A stretch of DNA of 64,000 nt from Sphaerisporangium siamense (GCF_014205275.1 NZ_JACHND010000001.1:3348001-3412000); one strand, 5' to 3'; positions 26,478-34,832 are shown, numbered from the stretch's first letter. Numbers and translations: made by a program. Notes: generated by a model not told the origin, from the sequence alone.

Positions 26478-27110
26478 GTGAGACGAGTCCCGTTCCTCGC
26501 CGCCGCCACCGCCCTCGCTCTTGCCGCCGCCACCTTGGCGACCGCCCCCGCCCACGCCTTCACCCCGCCGAACATTCCCTCCCTCAGCACGGCCACCGCC
26601 GAGCTGAACGCGCTCACCGTGGACATCGAGCGCAACGCCGGCACCTACGACCGCGCCCTGTTCCCGCACTGGATCACGATCTCGGGCGCCTGCAACACCC
26701 GCGAGACCGTGCTGAAGCGCGACGGCACCGGCGTGGTCACCAACTCCGGTTGCGCGGCCACCTCGGGCCAGTGGTACTCCCCGTACGACGGCGGCACCTG
26801 GACCGCCGCCTCCGACGTGGACATCGACCACATGGTGCCGCTGGCGGAGGCGTGGCGCTCCGGCGCGCACGCCTGGACCACCTCGCGGCGCCAGGCGTTC
26901 GCCAACGACCTCGGCAACCCGCAGCTGTGGGCCGTGACCGACAACGTCAACCAGGCCAAGGGCGACGACGACCCCGCGCTCTGGAAGCCCCCGCTCACCT
27001 CGTTCTGGTGCACCTACGCCAAGGCGTACATCGACGTGAAGTACGAGTGGAGCCTGACCGTGGACGGCGCGGAGAAGTCGGCCCTGGCCGGCATGCTCGG
27101 CCGCTGCTGA
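26478..27110 (+). CDS. Secreted HNH-family nuclease
   Basis: A 210-residue precursor from GTG 26478 (SD AGAAGGAGA). Signal peptide to about residue 28 (cleavage after ATAPAHA). The nuclease core has DIDHMVPLAEAW (catalytic DH), then WAVTDNVNQAKGDDDPALW, the Asn/His-side of the HNH (DUF1524/GmrSD C-terminal-like) family of extracellular nucleases; four cysteines (CNTRE, CAATS, FWCTY, terminal LGRC) can form two disulfides. Likely degrades external DNA for nutrition or competition. It stands alone with its own terminator. Confidence 0.88.
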   Translation: MRRVPFLAAATALALAAATLATAPAHAFTPPNIPSLSTATAELNALTVDIERNAGTYDRALFPHWITISGACNTRETVLKRDGTGVVTNSGCAATSGQWYSPYDGGTWTAASDVDIDHMVPLAEAWRSGAHAWTTSRRQAFANDLGNPQLWAVTDNVNQAKGDDDPALWKPPLTSFWCTYAKAYIDVKYEWSLTVDGAEKSALAGMLGRC

Positions 27111-27130
27111 CCTCTCGCCCACTCCGCGCG

Positions 27131-27160
27131 CCGGCCGCCGTCCGAGGGGAGGGCGGCCGG
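27131..27160 (+). terminator. Hairpin terminator after the nuclease gene
   Basis: CCGGCCGCC (27131-27139) pairs perfectly with GGCGGCCGG (27152-27160) around a 12-base loop, 20 bases after the stop codon; CGCGC sequences on both sides can extend the stem. Confidence 0.65.
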
Positions 27161-27168
27161 TTACGCGC

Positions 27169-27220
27169 TTGACAACCGGAGTGATCTCTCCGCATGCTAG
27201 GAATCGGAGTTTTCACTCCG
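27169..27220 (+). promoter_or_regulatory. Promoter with two repressor-type dyads
   Basis: A -35 TTGACA (27169-27174) and a weak -10 CATGCT (27193-27198, 18-base spacer) flank dyad 1, CGGAGTGATCTCTCCG (27177-27192), which fills the spacer exactly. Dyad 2, CGGAGTTTTCACTCCG (27205-27220), lies just downstream of the -10, centres 28 bp apart. This is a classic repressor arrangement for a TetR/MarR-type protein; no regulator gene is adjacent. Confidence 0.7.
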
Positions 27221-27251
27221 GTTACCCGTGTCTTCTGGAGGGGGTTTCTTC

Positions 27252-27692
27252 ATGCCCGCATCGGATTCGCCCACGTCCATCCGCACGCCGCGCGAGGTCT
27301 TCGAGCGCCTCGCCGCCGGAATCTCGGCCGGCGAGTGGGAGGGCCTCGCCGAGCTGTACGCCGAGGACGTCGTCGTGGAGATCCCCTTGGCCATCCCCGC
27401 CCCGATGCGCATCGAGGGCAGGAAGGAGGTCGCCCGCCACTTCCACGACAGGATCGGCCTGCTGAAGCTCCGCGTCCTGGACCAGGTGGTGCACGAGACC
27501 GCCGACCCCGAGGTCGTCATCGCCGAGTTCACCCACCAGGGAGAGGTCCTCGCCACCGGCCGCACGTGGACGTCCAGGAACATCCAGGTGCTGCGCGTCC
27601 GCGACGGCCTCATCGTGTCCTCGCGCGACTACCACGACCACGTCCAGATCAACCAGGCGTTCGGCCGGCTGCCCGAGCTGCTCGGCGGCTGA
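27252..27692 (+). CDS. SnoaL-like / NTF2-fold protein
   Basis: A 146-residue single-domain NTF2-fold protein (ATG 27252, SD GGAGGGGG). The pattern TPREVFERLAAGISAGEWEGLAELYAEDVVVEIP and the later VLRVRDGLIVSSRDYHDHV are typical of SnoaL-like ketosteroid-isomerase relatives, which act as small-molecule isomerases, cyclases or hydrolases. It has its own promoter with a two-dyad operator, so it is probably induced by a ligand or xenobiotic. Substrate unknown. Confidence 0.85.
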   Translation: MPASDSPTSIRTPREVFERLAAGISAGEWEGLAELYAEDVVVEIPLAIPAPMRIEGRKEVARHFHDRIGLLKLRVLDQVVHETADPEVVIAEFTHQGEVLATGRTWTSRNIQVLRVRDGLIVSSRDYHDHVQINQAFGRLPELLGG

Positions 27693-27698
27693 GCGGCG

Positions 27699-28559
27699 TC
27701 ACGACGCGCGCAGGTGGTCCACCGCCGCGCGGGCGACGGTGCCGATGGACGCGTCCGCCCGCGGCTGGTGCTGGGCGGTGCCGATCGAGCGGGTGAACAC
27801 CGCCACCGCGTACCGCCCGCCGTCGGGGTACTCCACGACGCCGACCTCGTTGCGTATCGTCGGCAGCGACCCGGTCTTGCCGCTGACCACCACGTCGTCG
27901 TACGGGAACCCCGACGCCAGGCGGTGCGGCCAGACCTGCAGCCCGAGCAGGCGGCGGATCGCGGCGCACGACTCCGGCCCGGCCGCCTCGTCCCGCCACA
28001 CCATGCCGAGCAGCCGGGTCATCTCGCGCGGGGTGCTCCGGTTGGTGCGCGCGGGGTCGAGCACCCGCAGGCGGCCGAGCGTCCGGGGGTCCAGAGGGGC
28101 GGCGGCGTCGCCCAGGTCGGCGGCGAGCGCCGCCAGAAGCCCGCGGCAGTCGTGCTCGACCCAGGTGCGCGTCAACCCGAACGCCGCCAGCATCCCGTTG
28201 ACCGCGTCCAGCCCGACCCGGGCCGCCAGGACGTCCGCGGCGGCGTTGTCGCTCACGGTGATCATCAGGAACGCCAGGTCCCGCAGGGACAGGCTGGCCG
28301 CGTCCCGCATGGCCGCCAGCCCCGTGGGGCCCTCCGTACGGCCCTCGGCCGCGACCTCGCACCGCTCCGCGGGGTCGAGCAGCCCCGCCTCGGCCTGCCG
28401 GTAGAACTCCACCAGCAGCGGCAGCTTGAACACCGACGACAGCACCACCGGCTCGTCGGACCCGACGCCGACCTCCGCGCCGGTGTCCAGGTCGACCGCG
28501 TGCACCACGCCGGTGACGGCCGCCGCACGGAAGACGGCGGCCAGGTCGGGCCGCCTCAT
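27699..28559 (-). CDS. Class A beta-lactamase-like serine hydrolase
   Basis: A 286-residue protein of the serine beta-lactamase/DD-peptidase fold. Motifs: Ser42-V-F-Lys45 (SxxK), Ser103-Asp-Asn105 (SDN), and Lys228-Thr-Gly (KTG). The expected omega-loop glutamate (ExxLN, Glu166 of class A enzymes) is not recognisable; the equivalent stretch reads EHDCRGLLAALAADLGDA. There is also no signal peptide, although beta-lactamases normally act outside the cytoplasm. ATG 28559 overlaps the LysR stop (ATGA), so the two are co-expressed, opposite a MecA-type PBP gene. It may be a beta-lactam-processing or sensing enzyme, or an esterase of the fold. Confidence 0.8.
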   Translation of the reverse strand: MRRPDLAAVFRAAAVTGVVHAVDLDTGAEVGVGSDEPVVLSSVFKLPLLVEFYRQAEAGLLDPAERCEVAAEGRTEGPTGLAAMRDAASLSLRDLAFLMITVSDNAAADVLAARVGLDAVNGMLAAFGLTRTWVEHDCRGLLAALAADLGDAAAPLDPRTLGRLRVLDPARTNRSTPREMTRLLGMVWRDEAAGPESCAAIRRLLGLQVWPHRLASGFPYDDVVVSGKTGSLPTIRNEVGVVEYPDGGRYAVAVFTRSIGTAQHQPRADASIGTVARAAVDHLRAS

Positions 28560-29500
28560 GCCAGCAGCCCGGAGGCGGGGCGGTGGGCGATCCTGCGCGC
28601 CCGCGCGGCACCGTCGTCGATCATCCCGGCATTCTCCCGCAGCACCCGCACGGCCACCGCGCCGAACTCCTCCACCGCCGGGCCCGGCCGGCGCCAGGCC
28701 GCCGACACCCGCCACGCCAGCGGGTCGCCCAGCAAGGGCCGCCAGACCACGCCCGGCTGCTCCGCCCGGGGGCCGAACGCGACGGCCGTGCCCGACATCA
28801 CCAGGCCCAGCGTGAACTGGGGGTGCGCCGCGGGATGCACCTCGCCGGGCACGTACCCGTGGCGGCGGCAGTCGGTCAGCGTCTCCTCGTGCAGGCCAGG
28901 CTCGCTCTCGCGCGGCAGCAGCACGAGCGGCCGGGTGGCGAGGTCGGCCAGGTGCACCGAGGAGAACTCGGCCAGCGGATCGTCCGCCGGCAGCAGCACC
29001 CCCGGATGCTGCACGAGCATGGGCCCGTACGTCAGCCCGGCCGCGCCGGCCGGGTGGCGGATCACCCCGCCGTCGAGCTCGCCGTCGGCCAGCGCCCGCA
29101 CCTGGTCGGCGGTGCACATCTCCGTCAGCGCGGGACGCAGGGGAGGGTCGGCCTCGCGCAGCGCGGCGAGCAGGGCCGCGACGGCCGTGCCGCCGAGGTC
29201 GGGCGGCACCCCGATGCGCAGGCCCGCCGCGCCGTCGCCGCCGGCCCGCGCCATGAGCTCGCGGACCCGGTCGGCCCGCGCCACGAGGTCGCGGGCCTCG
29301 GTGAGCAGCAGCCTGCCCGCCTCGGTCAGGCGGACCTGGCGGCTCGACCGGTCGAACAGCCGCACGCCGAGCTCCTCCTCCAGCCGCTTGACGCGCTGGC
29401 TGAGCGGCGGCTGCGCCATGCCGAGCCGGGCCGCCGCGTTGCCGAAGTGCAGCTCTTCCGCGACGACGACGAAGAGGCGCAGGTGCCTGATCAGGTCCAT
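28556..29500 (-). CDS. LysR-family transcriptional regulator
   Basis: A 314-residue regulator from ATG 29500. The N-terminal HTH (MDLIRHLRLFVVVAEELHFG ... RLGMAQPPLSQRVKRLEEEL) is textbook LysR, followed by a linker helix and a two-lobed periplasmic-binding-like effector domain. It is divergent from the penicillin-binding protein gene and overlaps the beta-lactamase-like gene, the arrangement of AmpR-type regulators. A TATC-N11-GATA site in the divergent gap is its likely operator. Confidence 0.93.
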   Translation of the reverse strand: MDLIRHLRLFVVVAEELHFGNAAARLGMAQPPLSQRVKRLEEELGVRLFDRSSRQVRLTEAGRLLLTEARDLVARADRVRELMARAGGDGAAGLRIGVPPDLGGTAVAALLAALREADPPLRPALTEMCTADQVRALADGELDGGVIRHPAGAAGLTYGPMLVQHPGVLLPADDPLAEFSSVHLADLATRPLVLLPRESEPGLHEETLTDCRRHGYVPGEVHPAAHPQFTLGLVMSGTAVAFGPRAEQPGVVWRPLLGDPLAWRVSAAWRRPGPAVEEFGAVAVRVLRENAGMIDDGAARARRIAHRPASGLLA

Positions 29501-29524
29501 CACCAGCGAGGATATCCAAACAAG

Positions 29525-29543
29525 TATCAAATGCGACGAGATA
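29525..29543. promoter_or_regulatory. LysR box in the LysR/PBP divergent promoter
   Basis: TATC-N11-GATA (29525-29543) fits the T-N11-A LysR box. A flanking TCCAA...TTGGA pair (29514 and 29549) gives a wider dyad. The 109-bp gap is noticeably AT-richer than the neighbouring genes. Confidence 0.6.
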
Positions 29544-29609
29544 TCAGTATTGGACATGAACCCAGGCCATCTGCTGTCCTCTTCACTCCTGAACCGAACG
29601 GGGGATCGG

Positions 29610-31163
29610 ATGAGGCGAACAGCGGTCGTCACGGTCGCGGTGGCCACGGTGGTGCCGCTGGCCGTGGCGGGCGGCGTCATATGGGCGCTGCGCACGCAAG
29701 GATCGGCCGAGGAGACGGCCGCGCGGTACCTGGAGGGCTGGGCGAAGGGCGACTACGCCGCGATGCGCGCCCTGACCGCCGACCCGCCCGGCGACTTCGA
29801 GCGGTGGTACCGCGACTTCCGCGCCGACCTCAAGCTCACCTCGGCGGCCTTCACGCCCGCGCGGCCGCGTGAGGGGAAGGACGCGACGACCGTCGACTTC
29901 CGCGCCGCCCTGCGCGGCCCCGTCGACTTCTCCTACACCGGCAGGCTGACGCTGGTGAAGCGCGACCGCGCCTGGCGCGTGGACTTCTCTCCGCAGGCGA
30001 TCCACCGCGACCTGAAGCCCGGCAGGCGCTTCCGGGTCGCCGAGGTGCCCGCCGAGTCCGCGCCCGTCCGCGCCGCGGACGGCACGCGCATCGACACCGC
30101 CGACGCGCCCGGCTCGGTGCTGCAACTCGTCGACGCCCTGAAGGAACGCTACGGCGCCCGGCTGAAGGGCAAGCCGTCGGCCCGCGTCGAGATCGTCACG
30201 GGCGGCGGCACCGGCAAGCCCGTCAAGACGGTCGCGACCGGGGAGCGGGTGCCCGGCTCACCCCTGACCACCACCGTCGACCTGCGGGTCCACCGGGCGG
30301 GTGCGGCGGCGCTCGAAAGGATCGGCAAGCCCGCCTCGCTGGTGGCGCTGCGGCCCTCCACGGGTGAGGTGCTGGCCGTCGTCAACAAGCCCGGCGGGTT
30401 CAACCGGGCGCTGCTCGGCAAGTACCCGCCGGGTTCGACGTTCAAGGTCGTCACGGCCTCGGCGCTGGTGGCCGACGGCGTGGCCCCGGACGACGTGGTG
30501 ACGTGCCCGCCCGAGCAGACGATCGGCGGGTTCGCCTTCCACAACGCCGAGTTCCACGACTACGGGCGGCTGTCGTTCCGCGACGCGTTCGCCCACTCCT
30601 GCAACACGACCTTCGCCGGCCTCGCCGTGGAGCGGCTCGGCGCCGACCGGCTCGCCGAGGTCGCGCGCGGCTTCGGGTTCGGTGCGCCGGTCACCCCCGG
30701 CGTGCCCGCCGTGCGCGCGGAGTTCCCCACGCCGCGCGACGACACCGACCTGGCCTCGGCCGCCATCGGGCAGGGCCGGGTGCTGGCCAGCCCGCTCAAC
30801 ATGGCCACCGTCGCCGCGGCCATCGCCTCGGGCATCTGGCGCGAGCCCCGGCTCGTGCCCGAGTCCCTGGTCCCGGACGGCGGCGCCCCGCCGCGCCGCC
30901 TGGAGCCCGCCGTCGCCGCGGCGCTGCGCGAGCTCATGCCCGCGGTGGTCAGCGAGGGCACGGCGAGCGCGGTCGCGTTCCCGCCGGGCACCGCGGGCAA
31001 GACGGGCACCGCCGAGTACGGGTCCGGCGAGGAGCCGCCGACGCACTCCTGGTTCATCGGCTACAAGGGCGACCTCGCGTTCGCGGTGATCGTGGAGGGC
31101 GGGGGCACCGGCGCGGCGGTCGCGGCGCCCATCGCGGCCCGCTTCCTGTCCGGCCTCGGCTGA
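29610..31163 (+). CDS. MecA-type class B penicillin-binding protein
   Basis: A 517-residue membrane-anchored transpeptidase (ATG 29610, upstream GGGGGAT). One N-terminal membrane helix (5-27), then an NTF2-like MecA N-terminal domain (about 34-130), a linker, and the transpeptidase with Ser276-T-F-Lys279 (SxxK in PPGSTFKV), Ser330-Cys-Asn332 (SxN) and KTGTAE near residue 453. It cross-links cell-wall peptides at the outer membrane face. The MecA-like N-domain is also found in low-affinity PBPs, and the LysR/beta-lactamase-like pair beside it suggests a beta-lactam response module. Confidence 0.92.
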   Translation: MRRTAVVTVAVATVVPLAVAGGVIWALRTQGSAEETAARYLEGWAKGDYAAMRALTADPPGDFERWYRDFRADLKLTSAAFTPARPREGKDATTVDFRAALRGPVDFSYTGRLTLVKRDRAWRVDFSPQAIHRDLKPGRRFRVAEVPAESAPVRAADGTRIDTADAPGSVLQLVDALKERYGARLKGKPSARVEIVTGGGTGKPVKTVATGERVPGSPLTTTVDLRVHRAGAAALERIGKPASLVALRPSTGEVLAVVNKPGGFNRALLGKYPPGSTFKVVTASALVADGVAPDDVVTCPPEQTIGGFAFHNAEFHDYGRLSFRDAFAHSCNTTFAGLAVERLGADRLAEVARGFGFGAPVTPGVPAVRAEFPTPRDDTDLASAAIGQGRVLASPLNMATVAAAIASGIWREPRLVPESLVPDGGAPPRRLEPAVAAALRELMPAVVSEGTASAVAFPPGTAGKTGTAEYGSGEEPPTHSWFIGYKGDLAFAVIVEGGGTGAAVAAPIAARFLSGLG

Positions 31164-31175
31164 CCGCCTTCTCAC

Positions 31176-31193
31176 CCGGGGCGTCCGCCCCGG
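31176..31193. terminator. Terminator between PBP and hemerythrin genes
   Basis: CCGGGGC (31176-31182) pairs with GCCCCGG (31187-31193) over a 4-base loop, between two convergent genes. Confidence 0.6.
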
Positions 31194-31265
31194 TCGCCCC
31201 CTCTTGCGGCGTCCGCCCCTGCTCGGCCCTCCTCGTGGCGCCCGCTCCCGGGCGGCGCGGCAGGG

Positions 31266-31838
31266 TCAGTGGTGCCGGCCGGTCACCAGGTCGCGGATGC
31301 GGTCGGCGGTGCCCACGAGCGGGCTCGCGGCCTTGAGCAGCCCCGGCCTGGGCGGCGTGCGCGGGTGCGGGCGGGTGGGCGCGATCTTCTTGGCGCGCTC
31401 CATCTTCGACCCGAGCTCGTCCGCCCGCTCGGGGCTGATGACCAGGCGCAGCTCCGGCCAGACGTGCTCCTCCTCGTAGGCGATGTGCTCGCGCGCCTCG
31501 CTGATGAAGCCCATCAGCGTGTCCTCGCACCGGGGCTCGCCCGGCTGGTAGCCGATCAGCTCGTCCAGCGCGTACTTCCCGCGCTGCTCCTGGGCGATGG
31601 CGTGGTCGGCCATCGCGTCGCCGCCGGGCACCAGCTCCCGCACGACCGGCCAGAAGTACTCCTCCTCGACCGCCTCGTGCTTGGACTCCTCGGTGATGAG
31701 CCGGTCCACCTGCTGCTTGCGGGCCGACATGTGGGCGTCCCCGGCGCGCCCGGACATCGGGGGCCCGGACTCCAGCTCCGTCATCAGGCGCTTGACCATG
31801 TCGTGATCTCGTTCCAGGATTGCGAACACGTTCGCCAT
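31266..31838 (-). CDS. Hemerythrin HHE-domain protein
   Basis: A 190-residue protein from ATG 31838 with SD GGGAGGAA. Diiron-ligand stations of the four-helix bundle are visible: LERDHDMVKRLM, SKHEAVEEEYFWP, ADHAIAQEQ, and EAREHIAYEEEHVWPEL. The C-terminal 50 residues are basic and Pro-rich with no clear fold. Hemerythrin-like proteins bind oxygen or NO, or act in iron/redox sensing; in actinobacteria many are linked to oxidative stress. Its upstream gap (about 200 bp) is shared with the divergent WGR gene. Confidence 0.9.
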   Translation of the reverse strand: MANVFAILERDHDMVKRLMTELESGPPMSGRAGDAHMSARKQQVDRLITEESKHEAVEEEYFWPVVRELVPGGDAMADHAIAQEQRGKYALDELIGYQPGEPRCEDTLMGFISEAREHIAYEEEHVWPELRLVISPERADELGSKMERAKKIAPTRPHPRTPPRPGLLKAASPLVGTADRIRDLVTGRHH

Positions 31839-32040
31839 GGCGTTCCTCCCCCTGCCGCCGGCGTGTTCCCTCCTTTGGGCGTTGCCCGCTTCGTCCCAGG
31901 TAAACATCGGTTTCGGATCGGCCGGCCCTGTTGCGGCGCCCTGGCGGTGCCAGGACGGCGGACCGGAAGTCGGGAAATGCCGGGATTTGTCGTACGACTC
32001 CCGTACGCTCCGGGGCATTCGATCAAGAAGGGACGTCGCG

Positions 32041-33534
32041 ATGCCGCCGCGAAGCACATATCTGGAGCTGTCCGAGGACGCCGGGAGCGCGCACAAGTTC
32101 TACGAGGTGGTGGTCGCCGACACCGAGGTCACCATCACCTACGGCAGGATCGGCGAACGCGGCCAGACCAAGGTGACCGCCTTCGCCACCGCCGGCAAGG
32201 CCGAGGCGGCCGCGGCCAAGAAGATCGCCGAGAAGGTGCGCAAGGGATACGCGCCCGCCGTGCGCGGCGTGCGGCAGCGGCGCACCGTCACCCGGCGCAC
32301 CATGCTCGTGAGCTCCGTGGGCTCCGCGGGCTCAGGGTCCGGCGGCTCGGTCACGCGCGCGCACGTCCCCTCCGCGCGCAGGGCCCCGGTGCTCTGGCGG
32401 TTCTCCAGCGGCGCCGCCGCGTTCGGCATCTTCGTGGACGACCAGCGCGCCTGGGTCGGCAACCAGAACGGCGACGTCTACACCGTCGCCCACGACGGCA
32501 CCGTCACCGGCCACTTCCGGCTCCCCGACGGCGTCAAGTGCATCGTCGCCGACGACTTCTGGATCTACGCGGGCGCCGACGACGGCAACGTGTACGACCT
32601 GAGCGGCAAGGTGCCGCGCCTGGCGTACGAGATCGCCGACGACGTGGACATCTACTGGCTGGACATCCACGACGGCGTGCTCGGCGTCTCCGACCGCGCC
32701 GGGCGCATCACCATGATCGACCACGAGGACGAGTTCCAGTGGGCCAGGAAGAGCGACGGCGACTCCGCCTGGATGGTCCGCTGCGACCGCGACGCCGTCT
32801 ACCACGGCCACTCGCGCGGCGTCGCCCGCTACGACACCGCCGACGGCGCCCCGGTCTGGCACACCAAGGTCCGTGGGCAGGTGCTGTTCGGCTGGCAGGA
32901 GCGCGACGACGTCTACGCGGGCACCAGCCACAACCAGGTGTACCGGCTCGACAAGGCCGACGGCGCCATCGGCGCGGTCTACGACTGCGACGGCGCCGTC
33001 TTCTCCTGCGCCGCCGCCCCCGACGGCCGCTTCGTGTTCGCCGGCGACAACCACTCCTCGATCTACTGCTTCGATCGCGGCGGCGCCCGCCTGTGGAAAC
33101 TCGACACCGGCTGCGGCTCGGCGTTCTCCATGCAGTACCTGGACGACCGGCTCTACATCGTGACGACCAACGGCACACTGGCCTGCGTGGACGCCAGCGA
33201 GGAGGCCATCAGGGCCGCCCAGGAGGGCAGCGTCCCCGAGCCGGTGGACGTCAAGGCGGCGGCGGGCCTGGCCGTGGTCGAACCGTCGGTCGTGCTCGAC
33301 AGCGTCACCGAGAGCACCCTGATCACCGACGGCGACGGCGTCGTGGTCGAATGCGTCCGCGACGGCGACCGCCTGCGCGTCCGCGTCGTCACCCCCGGCT
33401 ACGAGCCCCTGTGGAACGTCCAGTTCCCCAAGAACGTCCGCGAACCCGGCGCCCGCTACGTGGTCCAGGAAGTCCGCTCCTCCGAACGCGGCGGCTTCTA
33501 CCGCGCCTACGGCGAAATCCGCCGCCTCCTCTAA
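32041..33534 (+). CDS. WGR domain - beta-propeller fusion protein
   Basis: A 497-residue cytosolic protein (ATG 32041, SD AAGGGA). Residues 1-80 form a WGR domain with the core YGRIGERGQTKVTAF (Tyr replacing the eponymous Trp), followed by a Ser/Gly-rich linker. Residues about 115-385 contain repeated blades ending in W/Y-x-aspartate patterns (WVGNQNGDVYTV, YAGADDGNVYDL, YAGTSHNQVYRL, FAGDNHSSIYCF), typical of PQQ/quinoprotein-like seven- or eight-bladed propellers. The C-terminal 110 residues are a separate beta-rich domain. WGR domains bind nucleic acid ends in PARPs; here a nucleic-acid-linked sensor or scaffold is possible. No catalytic motif is seen. Confidence 0.85.
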   Translation: MPPRSTYLELSEDAGSAHKFYEVVVADTEVTITYGRIGERGQTKVTAFATAGKAEAAAAKKIAEKVRKGYAPAVRGVRQRRTVTRRTMLVSSVGSAGSGSGGSVTRAHVPSARRAPVLWRFSSGAAAFGIFVDDQRAWVGNQNGDVYTVAHDGTVTGHFRLPDGVKCIVADDFWIYAGADDGNVYDLSGKVPRLAYEIADDVDIYWLDIHDGVLGVSDRAGRITMIDHEDEFQWARKSDGDSAWMVRCDRDAVYHGHSRGVARYDTADGAPVWHTKVRGQVLFGWQERDDVYAGTSHNQVYRLDKADGAIGAVYDCDGAVFSCAAAPDGRFVFAGDNHSSIYCFDRGGARLWKLDTGCGSAFSMQYLDDRLYIVTTNGTLACVDASEEAIRAAQEGSVPEPVDVKAAAGLAVVEPSVVLDSVTESTLITDGDGVVVECVRDGDRLRVRVVTPGYEPLWNVQFPKNVREPGARYVVQEVRSSERGGFYRAYGEIRRLL

Positions 33535-33950
33535 CCCTCGCGCACATGACCACTGCCATGGACACCCATGCACATGACCGACCGTGCATACGGATAGTGC
33601 GCGCGCTGATCGCGCGCGCAGGGTGCCCGGCGCCTCTGCGGGTCCGCGTTCGCTGTTCGCCCGTTCGGCGGTCGCGCGCATGGGCCTGGCTGATCCCCTC
33701 GCGTGGGTCGACAGGCTGGGGAGGGTATGCCCGCGCGGTTGGAGTCGTTCGGTGACGAGGTGATCTGAGTGGCTGGGGTGTGTTGAGCCCACCCGTACAG
33801 CACCGTCGTGGCTGGGCACCGCGATCCCACCCGACGAATCCGCGCACGCCGAGCTCGCCGGACACCCCGAAGCTCCAGCAGCCTCGGGTGTTCAAGGCCG
33901 GCCCACGGCCAACAGTGCCACGGGCGGGGTGGGCGTTGGCGTGCGCCGGA
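33535..33950. other. 416-bp intergenic region with a hairpin
   Basis: No gene can be supported between the convergent WGR and IMPase-like genes. A 9-bp GC hairpin (33598-33606 with 33612-33620) is a likely terminator for the WGR gene. Codon-position bias is absent in the rest. Confidence 0.6.
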
Positions 33951-34832
33951 TCACCGTGCGCCGATGAGGTCCAGTAACGCGGTGTGGGTGGGCTGGTCGG
34001 CGGCGATGAGGAGGCCGCCCGTGCCGGTGTGCGGGGGGAGGCCGTCGAGGCCGGTGACCACGCAGCCTGCGGCCTGGCACAGGGCGATGCCTGCGGCGAA
34101 GTGGACGCTGTCGTACTGGTGGCCGTCGGTGACGTAGGCGGCGCGGCGTCCGGCCGCCACCCATGCCACCGCCAGGGTGGTGGAGACGACGCGCGGGCGG
34201 AACCGCGCGGCGAAGCCCGGGTCGGCCAGGAGGGCGGTGGGATGGAAGGCGGGGGCGTTGGGGAACGGCGGGTCGAGGTTGACGTCGACCAGCCGTGACT
34301 CGGCCGACGGGCGCAGCGGCGTGTCCACCCCGCCACGGCGGGCGTGGGCGCGGACGCCGTCGGTCCAGAACACCTCGTCGCTGAACGGGTCGGCCACGGC
34401 CGCCGCCGTGAGGCTCTCGCCGACGCGGAGGGCGACGTTCACGGAGGCCAGCATGGTGTGCACGGCGTAGTTGAGCGTGCCGCACAGCGGGTCGACCAGC
34501 CACCCGCGCTCTGCCTCCGCAGGACCGGTGTGCCCTGCCCCCGCCGACCCGGTGTGTCTGATCTCCGCAGGTCCGGTATGCCCTGCCTCGGCTGGTCCGG
34601 TGCGCTCGGCCTCGGCCGGGCCGGTGCGGCCGGTTTCTTCGCCGGTCACCGTGTCGCCGGGGCGGGCCGTGCGGATCACGTCAAGGATCGCCTTTTCGGC
34701 CGCGACGTCGGCGGCCGTGGCGAAGTCGCCTTCGCCCTTCTCCACGCGTGGCAGGGACTCGCCGAACATGCGCCGGACGACCGCGGCTCCGGCCTCGGCC
34801 GCCGTCCGGGCCACCTCGACGTCCGTGATCAT
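33951..34832 (-). CDS. Inositol monophosphatase-family protein with altered metal site
   Basis: A 293-residue IMPase-fold protein, start ATG 34832 (ATG 34844 is possible). The first metal-site Glu motif is TVTGEETG (about residues 62-69). Next, five 8-residue repeats (consensus H/R-T-G-P-A-E-A-x) are inserted, then the second motif GWLVDPLCGTLNYAV. In IMPases this reads W-x-D-P-x-D-G-T; here the second Asp, a metal ligand, is Cys. The C-terminal station GHQYDSVHFAAGIALC differs from the usual WDxAAG, again lacking Trp but keeping Asp. It may be a phosphatase subfamily with changed metal binding, or a non-catalytic relative. Read with caution. Confidence 0.75.
   Translation of the reverse strand: MITDVEVARTAAEAGAAVVRRMFGESLPRVEKGEGDFATAADVAAEKAILDVIRTARPGDTVTGEETGRTGPAEAERTGPAEAGHTGPAEIRHTGSAGAGHTGPAEAERGWLVDPLCGTLNYAVHTMLASVNVALRVGESLTAAAVADPFSDEVFWTDGVRAHARRGGVDTPLRPSAESRLVDVNLDPPFPNAPAFHPTALLADPGFAARFRPRVVSTTLAVAWVAAGRRAAYVTDGHQYDSVHFAAGIALCQAAGCVVTGLDGLPPHTGTGGLLIAADQPTHTALLDLIGAR
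34507..34628 (-). repeat. 24-bp tandem repeat (5 copies) in the IMPase-like gene
   Basis: Five diverged 24-bp units in frame encode TGPAEA-type octapeptides placed between the two metal-binding motifs of the IMPase-like protein. Likely length-variable among strains. Confidence 0.8.

Noticed and set aside
27714-31163. Very long forward open frame (over 1,100 codons)
   Set aside because: Only the part from 29610 is a gene (the PBP). The rest is antisense to the LysR and beta-lactamase-like genes and is open merely because of the GC-rich composition.
33598-33620. GCGCGC palindrome as a recombination or attachment site
   Set aside because: No integrase or duplicated flank; best explained as a terminator stem.
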